Assembly: GCA_964036045.1 (NCBI GenBank)
Contig: OZ038379.1
Span: forward strand, 109,074,025 to 109,138,024
Direction: 5' to 3'
Length of the DNA: 64,000 bases
Source of the DNA: Eutreptiella sp. 'Long Island Sound 2002'
Taxonomy: Eukaryota > Euglenozoa > Euglenophyceae > Eutreptiales > Eutreptiaceae
Positions 52,800 through 62,460 of this stretch are shown piece after piece. Position numbers and translations under genes: made by a program. The notes below the pieces were generated by a model. It had not been told where the DNA came from. It saw only the letters and a list, made by a program, of their open reading frames with translations, and made no database searches. The stretch's first letter is position 1; the number at the start of each line of letters is the position of its first letter.

Positions 52800-54780
52800 T
52801 GGTGACCGGTGAGCGCGCTTGGTGTGTTGTGTGTGCAGTGTCCTCGGCCTGTTGGCGCTTGTCCACTGGTTACTGGTGTGCGCTTGGTGCGTAGTGTGTG
52901 CGGTTCCCGTGGCCTCTTGGCGCTTGTTCACCGGTGTGTGCCCTGGGTATCCTGAGTGTGCGGTGTTTGGGGCCTGTTTGCGCTTGTTATCCGGTGAGTG
53001 CGCCTGGTGCCTTGTGTGTGCGGTGTCTGTGGTCCCTGCGCGCTTGTTCAGCTGTGTGTGGGCTTGTTGTTTCTTGTGGCGGTGTCTGTGGCGCCTTTGT
53101 GCTCTTTCACCGGTGTGCGTACCCACTGTTTTGTGTGTGCGGTGTCGGTCGCCACTTGGCACCTCTTCAACGGTGTGCATGCCTGGCGCGTTTTGTAAGC
53201 AGTGTCCCCGGCAGCTGGGTGCTTGTTCACCGTCGGGCATGCTTGGTGTTTAGTGTATGTGGTGTCCTTTGCCCCATGGCGTGTGTTCAAGAACCTGTGC
53301 TGCTGGTGTGTGGTGTGTGCAGTGTCTTTGGCACCTTGGCGCTAGTGTGCGCGTCTGGTATGTTGTGTGTGCAGTGTCCGTGGCCTTAAGGCGCTTGTTC
53401 ACCGGTTGTTGCGCCTGATGTTTTGTGTGTGCGTTGTCCTTGGCCTCTTGGCGCATGTTCACTGGTGTATGCTCTTGGTGTGTGGTGTGTGTGATGTCCT
53501 TGACCCCTTGGCGCTTGTTCATCGATGTGTGCCCTTGTTGTGTTGTGAGTGCGGTGTCCGTGTCCTTGCGGCTCTTGTTCACCGTTGCATGCACCTGGTG
53601 CTTTGTGTGTGCCCTGTCCTTGGCCTCTTGTCGCTTGTGCACCAGTATACGCGCCCGGCGTTTTGTGTATGCGGTGTCTGTGGCACCTTGGCGCTTGTTC
53701 ACCGATGTGCGCGCTTGTTGTATCGTGTATGCGGTGTCCGTGGCCACTTGCAGATTTTTCACCAGTGTGCGGGTTTGGTGTGTTGTGTGTGTGTTGTCCG
53801 TCCCCTCTTGGCACTTGGTCACTGGTGTGCGCGCTTGGTTGAGTCTTGTGTGCTGTGGCCTTGGCCCTCTGGCGCTTCGTCAGCGGTGTGCTTGCACGGT
53901 TAGTGGTGTGTGCGGTATCTGTTGCCTCATGCCGCTTGTTCACCGCTATGTGCGCCTTTTGTGTCGTGTCTGCAGTGTCCTTGCCCTCTTGGCGCTTTTT
54001 CACCGCTGTGCGCGCTTGGTTTGTTGTGTATGCGGTCTGCATGTCTACTTCGCGCTTCGTCATCGCCGTGCGTGCTCTTGGTGTGTGGTCTGTGCGGTGT
54101 CCTTGTCCCCTTGGTGCTAGTTCACCAGTGTGCGCGCATGGTGTGTTGTGTGTGTGGTGTCAGTGGCCACTTGGCGCTTGTTCAACGGGGTGCGCGCCCC
54201 TGTTATTATGTGTGCGGTGTCCTCTGCCGCTTGGCATGTGATCACCCGTGTGTGCTATTGGTGTCTGGTGTGTGCGGTGTCTTTGTCCCCTTGGCACTTT
54301 TTCACCAGTGTGCGTGCTCCACTTTCTGTGCGTGTGGTGTCTGTTGCCCCTTGGCGCTTCTTTGCCGGTGTGTGTGCTCGATCTCTTGCATGTGCGGAGG
54401 TTCTGATTAACGTTGTGCGTGGCCGAAGTGTGGTGTGTTCCGTGTCTTTGGCCTCTTGGCGGCTGTTCACCCGTGCGCGTGCCTCGTGTGTTGTGTGTGC
54501 GGCGTTCTTGGCCTCTTCAGGCTTGATGATTTCCTTTATGCTGTGTCCTTGGCCTCTTTGCGCGTGTTCACTGGTATGAGCTCTTGGTGTATGGTGTGCA
54601 CGGCGTCCTTGGCCCTTTCACGGTTTTCCACCGGTTTGCGTGCCCGCTGTGTGGTGTGTGCAATGTCCTTGGTCTTTTGGCACTCGTTTACAAATCTGCT
54701 TGCTTGGTGTGTTGTGTGTGCGGCATCCTTGGCCCCTTGCTGCTTGTGCAAAGGTGTGCGCGCCTTGTGCGTCGTGTGGT
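52800..54780. repeat. 60-bp minisatellite
   Basis: About 33 diverged tandem units of 60 bp, core ttggcgcttgttcaccggtg followed by tgcgcgcttggtgtgttgtg and tgtgcggtgtccttggcctc. Because 60 is divisible by three and stops are rare, frames stay open on both strands. The minus strand encodes a 20-residue hydrophilic repeat of the form VNKRQEATDTAHTTHQAHTP; the plus strand encodes a Cys/Val/Leu-rich one. Whether either is expressed cannot be told from sequence. Confidence 0.92.
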
Positions 54781-55570
54781 GCTGTGTGGTGTGTGGTGCA
54801 TTTTGTGACTGTGTCTTTCCAGTGCGGCCGGCTTTGTGTGCCCCCGCTTTCTCTCATTTTCCTTGGTTTCCTGCTCTCGGTGCCATGGCCCTTGGCGCCG
54901 TTTGGTTGGGCTTCTTTTCCCTTCCTTGCGTTGCGGCCTCGCGTGGTTCGCCGCTGTGGGCTGTGGTGCCCTGTTTCCCTGTTGTGCCCCTACCCCCTCC
55001 TACCACGGCTCTGGCCTTGCATGATTTGGGTCCCGCGTGTCCTGGGTCTTGATGGGTCGATTCCTTGTTGTCCCCCAGCCCTCCCCAGCTCTCGCCCTGT
55101 TCCGGGTGTCCCTGTTCCGGTTCCGGCTGTCCTGGACCTTGGTGGGTTGTTTCTGTGCTGCGCCCCCCCGCCTGGTCCCGAGTTTTTGGTTGTTTTCAGC
55201 TCCGGGTGTCCTGGCCCTTTGCGCCGTGGTGGACGGTTTCCTTGCTGCTCCTCCCCCCCCTTGTTGCGAGCTGCTCTGTGCTGGGTGGCCGGGCCTCTTT
55301 CCTGCTTTGTTGCGCACTGCTGCTGCGCATCTTGGTGCGTTATTTTTGTTGTGCCGTTCTGCCTCGGGTTGTTCTGTGCTGTGTTGCTTGTCCTGTTGCG
55401 GCACTGTGCGGTGTTGCTGACGCTGTGTGGCTTTGTGGTGTGTGCGTTCTGCGCTGGTGGTGCCCAACCCCCCCGGTTGTTGTGCAGTATTTTGCTTCTT
55501 GTTGTGTCTTGTCATAGTGTGTTTTGTGCTGTATGTTTTGCAGAGTTTGGTATACTGGCTCACTGGCTCA
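54781..55570. other. C/T- and G-rich sequence after the minisatellite
   Basis: Strongly strand-biased sequence with C tracts. Open frames occur on both strands without domains. No supported gene. Confidence 0.3.
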
Positions 55571-57305
55571 CTACTGTTACACAAAGGGATGATCCGATGA
55601 ATTCGAGCAAAACACCGAGAAATGTCCTATATGTGAAAAATGGACATCATCAAAGGTTGAATATATCCTAGTACATGTAAGCAGCAAATAGCGAACTACA
55701 TGGTAACTAACCCTGCGTCATATAATACAACAAATGCACTTCGGTCCTGTCTAGGTCCCTGGGCATAAGGAGGTATGAAAATTCAAATGTTGCCCGAAAT
55801 GGGAAAAATGACAAAAAATAGCCAAAATGGCGTACCCTAGTGGTCTATTATATCTCTGCACAGGGGGACTTGAAACCGAAGCAAAGAGGTTAGAACCACA
55901 TGGGACATTTGTGTCAATACATGCACCAGACCCAACCAAGACACTGCCTGAAGCTATCTGTCGACTTAAGAGAATCGTAGGACATCAAAATTCAAAAATG
56001 GCAACATGGGCCAAAATCATGCACATGTAGAACTCCAATCAAAAACGAGGATACAAAGGGGCATACCCTATTTGAGGAGCATTATGTACTCTTTACAAAT
56101 TCCTCTTCACTTTGGAAAAGAGATGCTTACAACCCGAGGACTGAAATCGTGGGGAAGCACATTCAACAGGCAAAATGTGCAAAAATGGTAAAAATGGCGC
56201 GAAAAAGTGGTTCCTCCAAGTTCCATATCTAATTGTACAATGAGAGTTGAGCAAATTCCAATTACCCAGGGTAGCCCAAATAATGGAGTCCACAACAAGG
56301 CATATACAAGGGCTCAACAAGCATTGTATCCATTTTTACCACGGAAAAACCTGAAGAACGCGAGAGAGTCAAAGACTGGCAATATTGGCCAAAAGTACAT
56401 AGTTTGAACCCGGGTACCTTGTGACGTTGTCAATATGACTTATAGCCAAATTGAAGGTACAATAGTAGTACTTGTGAAATAACCTTACTTTGCCTGGAGG
56501 CGTCCATACAATGCAACAGAGATACCGCGACCAAAGGAACACATGCCAAAAGGTCAAAAGTCGGTTTTGTGCTCACTTGGCAGGCATATATGCAATAGAC
56601 CAAGAGGTTTCAAAAAACAGACAACCCATCTACAATGACATATGTGGGCTCTACTGTACATATTACCTTGGTACAGAGTCCAATTCACCATGGGCTACGT
56701 GCACTGCTCAAAGCAGGATGCAAAAGACACATGCACAGATAGCAGACACACTGAACACTTATACTACGATTTTTAAAGCTTGGATACAATGTTGAGTTTG
56801 GTCTTGAGAACAACATCCTAGCTTCCGGTCGTTCATACTCACAATGCCACGGAGCTACTGTTTGCGCAACAAAAAGACGCATAAAAAGCATGGTGGGTAG
56901 AATGTCCTTTCTAGATATCCATGATACACGGAGAGAATAACTATAAAACCAATACACCGTACTTAAAACATCAACATGGCGCAGAAAATGTCCATGCACC
57001 CATAGTTCAAAACAATTGGCGAAACCAAACAAAACTTTGCGCTTGAATTTTCTCCTATACCGGCCCAAGAGAAAAAAGGCTGAATAGCACAAATCTAAAG
57101 GGGACAAAAAGACCCTGTACCTGATGTTGGTGCTTTGCACGGAAAAAATATCCCAAAAGCACCAGACACACCTGATTCATGCCATTTTGGTCAGTCCTGG
57201 TAGATACGCACTTCTGAAACTCAGCCTGCAAAACAATAATGTATCATCATGGGCTGAGGAGGGAGAGGATCGACAAACACAGCTCGTATGTCATGCAGAT
57301 TGACA
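55571..57305. other. AT-rich intergenic sequence
   Basis: An abrupt change to AT-rich composition. Loosely repeated motifs such as caaaaatgg.aaaatgg and catacccta occur around 55800-56200. No gene or RNA recognised. Confidence 0.35.
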
Positions 57306-57309
57306 TTAT

Positions 57310-58438
57310 GGTGTTGCGCTTATTAAATGCCGTCCAAGGAATCCCGGGTGTCATGCAGGAAAGGCGGGGCATCATGCCACTGAGGCTCGGGGTACCCGGG
57401 GTAATTCACCCACCAATACCGGGCGTTGGTTCGTCCCTTACCACACATTCCTGACTTCATCACCTGAGTGGCAACATATTAGTCAGTTTCACTCAAACCA
57501 TCCTGCTCGCAATAGAGGTGCAGTGGGACCTGCCCCCTATCAAAGCTGGGCTCATAGGGTCGCAGACGGTTAGTGGTCCAATTCTGCTCTCTGGGATGCA
57601 AAGCCACTTTGAACGTCTGAGCTACCGCGCAGGTGACACCTTCGGGCGGTCCCTGGCAAACCCTTGCGGGTTTTGGGTATACGGGGGGATGATCCACACT
57701 TTCCTGCACCAACAATTTCTCACGAGGCAGAAAACTCAAACTGGGATGCGCTGGTAGTTTCATTCGTGAACCCTCGTAACCCTGTCACGGACCCGGGCGT
57801 GTTCCTCAACAAGTCGCTGAAAGAAGACTGATGCGTCGTCACACCCTTCAGGCACAGAGAATGGAGAACAATCTCAAAACGAGATTGGATCCCTGCCAAA
57901 TGCAAGCCTATGAGGGCTTAAGTGTCATTGAGACCCCCTAGGGCGAGTGGGAAAAGCTCAGCCCAATTGAACTTCTTTGGCCGATCATGGACAGACTATT
58001 GCAAGGACTGTACAATGGACTGTACCACCCTCTTGGCGCGTCCGTTGGACTCAGGCCTATAGACAAATGACTGATGCATTTCCGCACTGCTCAGTTTGCA
58101 AAGAGGTTGGAATCCCCATTGAGTATGCTGGCGTTATCACACATCATCTCTGTCGGGAGACGCATGAGAAAAGTGCAGAGGTTCAGGAGACTACGCACCG
58201 GTTGCTTCCAATCAGAGCCTTGTTTACAGCGCGGGACTTCCAGAATCAGACCGCACACAATGACCATCGCGTGGCCGAACACCTGGCCAGTCTCAGGGAG
58301 TTTCACCTCAGGCAGATCCACAAAGTTCATCGCCAAATCGCTGACTTGATACTCCGGTATAGGTGTGGGGCGCTGACTCCCCACATTGGGGACAACGCGT
58401 CCCTTGCGAACCTGGCATGTAGGGCATACGGCCGCCAC
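57310..58438 (-). pseudogene. Decayed chromodomain-type Ty3 pol (integrase end)
   Basis: Reading right to left: VCPTCQVRKGRVVPNVG (Cys pair of the integrase finger), PTPIPEYQVSDLAMNFVDLP (start of the catalytic core with the first Asp) and EMMCDNASILNGDSNLF (second Asp region). After several stops comes FKVALHPREQNW.TNRLRPYEPSFDRG (57479-57763), and finally near 57330-57420 WVNYPGYPEPQWHDAPPFLHD, which resembles a chromodomain. At least four stops or frame changes occur. No matching RT or LTR was found in the window, and it is not the same family as elements 1 and 2. Confidence 0.6.
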
Positions 58439-59320
58439 CTGTCAGCTGTGTGTTTCAGCATCCTTTAAAATCGTGAACTTCAAAGACTCAAAAGTACGAT
58501 TCAACGTCTCAATCGGGCACTGAAGGCCTTGATCCGCATAATCGTGGACCTGCAATGAAATCCACACTAAGGTTAGATTATATCCTTCTTACAAAAATGC
58601 GAATTCCTTCAAGGCATAAGACAACCCATAGAATCTGTGTGATAGAAAGTGAAAAATCGAAATTAAAATTCGTACACCATATGCTTCAATATGAAATGAA
58701 AAACACACGTAGACAAAGAAGAAGAAGAAAAAGAAAAATGTGACGCACCACAACACAAACAAGACAATTGGTGTGAACATATCATGATTGAGGACGAGTG
58801 AGGGCGGATCATTTGAAGTCCCGTCGATATCATACCCACTTCATTGATCATTGAAGCCCCTTCAGTTGAGGATGGTAATTGTGCAAGACCTTGAGAAGAA
58901 GAGGTTTGAAGTTTGAGGTTTGAGGTTTCGGGTACTAGACGCCTTTCGGCCCCGGGGGGCCACCTGGTTGCGCCAGGTGATATCCCCCTCAACGGGTCCT
59001 AGTGGGGGGCCCTTCATGACACACCTCCTGCCTGGTGGCGGAGTCCCCCGCGTTCATGGGCTTCGAAGCCCTGTCCCTCCCCGGCTTCCCCTTCTCGCCA
59101 CTCCCCGGTCAGTGCATCAGTTAGCAACCGTAGCTGCAGGCGCTTACCCACCGCGTCCCCCCCCTAATGCGTGGTCGCCCGGGGTGCTGGCGCCGCCATG
59201 CCCGTGCTACTGGCTCGTCGCCAGTGGGACCCACTTGGGCTGGCGCGGAGGCTGCCTAGCCGCGGGGCTTGTGCGTGGCTCGGCGCGCCACTACTGCCTT
59301 TGCGGGTGCAGTGCCCTCTT
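58439..59320. other. Sequence between pol relic and microsatellite
   Basis: Contains an A/G-rich tract (gaagaagaagaaaaagaaaa, about 58718) and a small tandem gtttgaggttt run near 58905-58928, then GC-rich sequence. No supported gene. Confidence 0.3.
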
Positions 59321-59324
59321 CGTG

Positions 59325-59345
59325 TGTCATGTCATGTCATGTCAT
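59325..59345. repeat. Short GTCAT microsatellite
   Basis: Four tandem gtcat units. Confidence 0.8.
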
Positions 59346-59440
59346 GGTATGCTGGATCCATCGTCCGCTGGTCCGTCCAAGGACGTCCATCGGCAGAACG
59401 TCCAGCCGGTACACACCCACACACTCCGATGAGACGAGCC

Positions 59441-59757
59441 CCAGGTGAGGAGGGCTGTGGCACCATGCATGGCGCGAAGGAGAGAGGTGCCCGGACCAAG
59501 CTAGGTCCACCACGGGCAGGCGAGCGGACGCTCAGAAACACCAGTCCCGCCGACAGGCCCCGGCTTTCTGGGAACTGGCGGGTCTCACCTTTGATGGAAT
59601 GGGCCCCAGGTGAGGGGGGGCCGAGAGCACCATGCATGGCGCGAAGAAGAGAGGTGCCCGGACCAAGCAAGGTCCACCACGGGCAGGCGAGCGGACGCTC
59701 AGAAACACCAGTCCCGCCGACAGGCCCCGGCTTTCTGGGAACTGGTGGGTCTCACCA
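59441..59757. repeat. 165-bp tandem duplication
   Basis: Two copies, 59441-59605 and 59606 to about 59757, nearly identical over caccatgcatggcgcgaag...ggtgcccggaccaagc.aggt...ctttctgggaactgg.gggtctcacc. It overlaps the C-terminal end of the minus-strand kinase-like frame, so the last 70 or so codons of that frame are repeat-derived. Confidence 0.92.
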
Positions 59758-60464
59758 TAGACGGTCGACGCGCGCACTCGAGGCACACTTGGTGAGGCAG
59801 TGGTGCGTCTGCCCCTCACAGGCTGCACCGCTGACCCCGGGGGGCGCCCAGGGTGGGTGGCGGCGTCGTCGGCCGACTTGACTTGGGCGTTGTGGGACTG
59901 CTCTGAAACTCGCATTGTCAGCTGCACCTCAGGATTGGTCCGACAACCATGCCGTGCTGCATTGGTCACTGCGTTGACCAGGATAACGTTGCACGCCATG
60001 GGATCCAGCAACACCACATGAAGGGGGCATTCAAATTCGACGTCTCTGCCTCGCACGAAGTCTTCCGCAAACCGGCTCTGATGCGTATTGTCCGGCGACC
60101 ATCCCCAGCATCGCTTCGCGCAATTTGCACCACCACATCCCTCTGAAGAGGCGCCGGAGGCTTTTGAAAGGAGATCGACATCTTCCCCATGCGGGCGGGC
60201 GTGACAATACAAGTCGATGCACCCAGGAGCATCCGCCATTGTGTTTTTTAGCATGTGGTTCAGGACGCTGTCAGCAGTTTGCCCATCCTTGAGGGCCTTG
60301 CGAACCTCTGGTATGGTCTTGCGACCCTCTGCTAAAGAATGGAGAAGGTCGTCTATGTATGCGGCCTGGTCTTTAGCCTCCGACTCCCAGACGTAGGCAG
60401 AGCGGATGAGATGGACTGTCCAAATCCCTGTTGCGCCTATGCGACAAACCCATGAGGCATGCAA
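59532..60464 (-). CDS. Histidine-kinase-like segment (H-box and N-box), partial
   Basis: The minus-strand frame has no true ATG at its start (it opens at TTG), so it is probably an internal exon. Around residue 70, SVLNHMLKNTMADA resembles the phospho-acceptor H-box (H-x-x-K-N-x-x) of sensor kinases. Around residues 148-175, HVVLLDPMACNVILVNAVTNAARHG resembles the start of a HATPase domain with its N-box (N...N-A..H). The G-boxes that complete the ATP site are missing: after residue 190 the frame runs into Thr/Pro-rich sequence and the 165-bp duplication. Either the rest is on another exon or the gene is truncated. A multi-span membrane segment lies just upstream (60483-61544), as expected for a hybrid membrane sensor. 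Confidence 0.5.
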   Translation of the reverse strand: MHASWVCRIGATGIWTVHLIRSAYVWESEAKDQAAYIDDLLHSLAEGRKTIPEVRKALKDGQTADSVLNHMLKNTMADAPGCIDLYCHARPHGEDVDLLSKASGASSEGCGGANCAKRCWGWSPDNTHQSRFAEDFVRGRDVEFECPLHVVLLDPMACNVILVNAVTNAARHGCRTNPEVQLTMRVSEQSHNAQVKSADDAATHPGRPPGSAVQPVRGRRTTASPSVPRVRASTVYGETHQFPESRGLSAGLVFLSVRSPARGGPCLVRAPLFFAPCMVLSAPPHLGPIPSKVRPASSQKAGACRRDWCF

Positions 60465-60482
60465 ATGTGGAGACGTAAGGGG

Positions 60483-61544
60483 CTAGCAGACCAGTACTGT
60501 ACACTGTAACACGCAGACTGTGGCAGCGATTCTGCTTCCAAGACGGCACAGGAAGCTAGACTGCACACAGCGCAGGAACTGGACGACCAAAAACGTGGCA
60601 GTGACCAGAAAATCGAGAGCGGAGGCACAAAAAATCGATTCGTACAGAGAGGCATACAGTGATGACGGAATGGCATTGCTGTGAAAGGATGCAGCTGTAC
60701 TGTTGTTGATACTGCGGATACTGCTGACATTGAGGAGGACAGGCTGCTGCAAGAGACTGTCCTTGACCTGTGCGACATGACTGTGCCAATGCCATGACAC
60801 TTGGCACGTCATACACAATGATCCAAACGCCAGCAAGTAGGGTGCATACGGCCTCACGCTGGAGGCAAAACGGAGGGCAAATACCGAAGCCATACAATAC
60901 AGCAGCAGCAGACCACAACACCAGTTTGAAGCCTGTGGAACATACTGGAATTGATGGCCAATCGAGTCGAAAATAAGTTGCAAAATTAGCAGCACGCCAA
61001 CTGTTGCACACCAATGGCACGACTCCTTGATTCGGATTGCAATAGTCCTAGTCTGGAAGGTGCTCCCCTCAAGATGGCTGGCGGTGTCTTCTGGACCTGC
61101 ACTCAATGCCGGCTCGTTTGAGGGCGTTTTCGTGCGGGGGACTGACGTTTGTCCCAGCGGAGGACTTGGAGGCACTGGCGAGACCTGATTGTTACTGAGG
61201 GCGAACGCCGTAGACCGCATGAACGCCAACTCTGCGGTCTCGATGCCACGAAATCCTGGTGGCTTGACATTGGAATTGAAAGATCCATCGGATTTGTTTG
61301 GGGCCACGGCGAAAAACCTCGGGTAAGACGCTGTGCCTGGTGCCCTGGACTTGCCCTCAGACTGCACGGACACCCATGTTGCGATACTGCGGGCCCCGTC
61401 CGAAAAGATGCTAGACTTGTACGCCACCGAATGCACAGACAAACCCCTTGGGTCTGGCATGCTGCATGCACCCATCGTGGAACTACTTGGGCTTCGGGAT
61501 ACATGTGAGAACCGCGAGGAACAAGCATTGTATGCTTTGGACAT
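60483..61544 (-). CDS. Putative membrane sensor N-terminal part
   Basis: The open frame continues upstream to 61766, but the first clear ATG is 61544, giving 353 codons. The N-terminal half is polar and Ser/Pro-rich. Then come hydrophobic spans at CATVGVLLILQLIFDSI, WCCGLLLLYCMASVFAL, YAPYLLAFGSLCMTC and, after a loop, SALDFLVTATFLVVQFL, with a possible fifth in IAATVCVLQCTVLVC just before the stop. The kinase-like segment begins 20 bases further on in another frame, so an intron or a frameshift probably joins them. I infer one gene for a membrane-anchored sensor; no ligand domain is recognised. Confidence 0.45.
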   Translation of the reverse strand: MSKAYNACSSRFSHVSRSPSSSTMGACSMPDPRGLSVHSVAYKSSIFSDGARSIATWVSVQSEGKSRAPGTASYPRFFAVAPNKSDGSFNSNVKPPGFRGIETAELAFMRSTAFALSNNQVSPVPPSPPLGQTSVPRTKTPSNEPALSAGPEDTASHLEGSTFQTRTIAIRIKESCHWCATVGVLLILQLIFDSIGHQFQYVPQASNWCCGLLLLYCMASVFALRFASSVRPYAPYLLAFGSLCMTCQVSWHWHSHVAQVKDSLLQQPVLLNVSSIRSINNSTAASFHSNAIPSSLYASLYESIFCASALDFLVTATFLVVQFLRCVQSSFLCRLGSRIAATVCVLQCTVLVC

Positions 61545-62460
61545 CCCTTGTCTCTCGGACTGCCTGGAGGTGCTTCCCGCCCCATCCGGGCCGTGGTAAC
61601 AATCCCCCAAGACAGAGGACCTACTTGAAGGGGCTGGAGAAGCTGAGCTTGGATTTACTGGACGGACTTTCGGGGAAGATCTGCCTGGGGCCTTGAATGG
61701 GGAGCGAGATGCTGATGGAGTGTCCCACGGGTGCACCGCGGATGCAATCAGAGTAACACGGGACACAGACAGTTCCCGTGATCAGCAAGGTTGTCCTGCA
61801 GGCAACAAGCATCGACAGCAAGTGGCGGAGTTCAAGATGCTGGGGGCTCCTGTGGCAGCGACACGGGGAACACGAGGAGCACCGCGGCAGCACAGTCTGT
61901 TTTGTTCATGTAGTCGATCCCGGCTGTGCCAGAGCTACTACTGCAGGCACACACGGCTGCGGCACTTGTTCTGCGAAAGCAGAGCCAAGGGTGCGGCTGG
62001 GGGGGGGGGGGGGGGCAAAGCTGTGGCAGACCGCCTCGCTCAGTTGACACCCCATTTCCCATCCCCACTCTGCCCCTGGTTGGTGCTGTGAAAAAACTGA
62101 TAGGGCCTGTTTGTCGCAGCCCAAAAACGGCCTGGTGGAGCAGTGAGCCAGCTGGGGTCAGGTGGCACTGCAGATTGAGCCCTGGGACCATGAGTAGGTC
62201 CCCCGGGTGGGCTGTCGGCTGGTCGGGGCATGTCAGCCCAGAGCGTGCCTGTGGACTGGCCTCCGCGCCGTTAGGGGGACGAGGAGGGGGTTGGGGGGTT
62301 GGGGGGGGGGTTTGCATTTCACCCAGGACCGGACTGGGCTTATGCACGACACCGTTAGCACCCCTGCCACAGGCAGGGGCCCAGGCCCTGTCGTGTGGGG
62401 CTCCGCACCTGGTCACCATCCCTGGGTGGGTGGCTAGCTCTTCGTGTGTGCGCGGCGCTT
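61545..62460. other. Upstream region of the putative sensor gene
   Basis: Minus-strand open sequence continues (61545-61766, and another frame 61832-62419, Pro/Ser/Ala-rich), possibly 5' exons or UTR. A G14 tract lies near 61999. Nothing firm. Confidence 0.25.

Noticed and set aside
53425-54120. 231-codon Cys/Val/Leu-rich plus-strand frame as a membrane protein
   Set aside because: Translation of the 60-bp minisatellite; hydrophobicity comes from the repeated TGTGTG/GTG codons.
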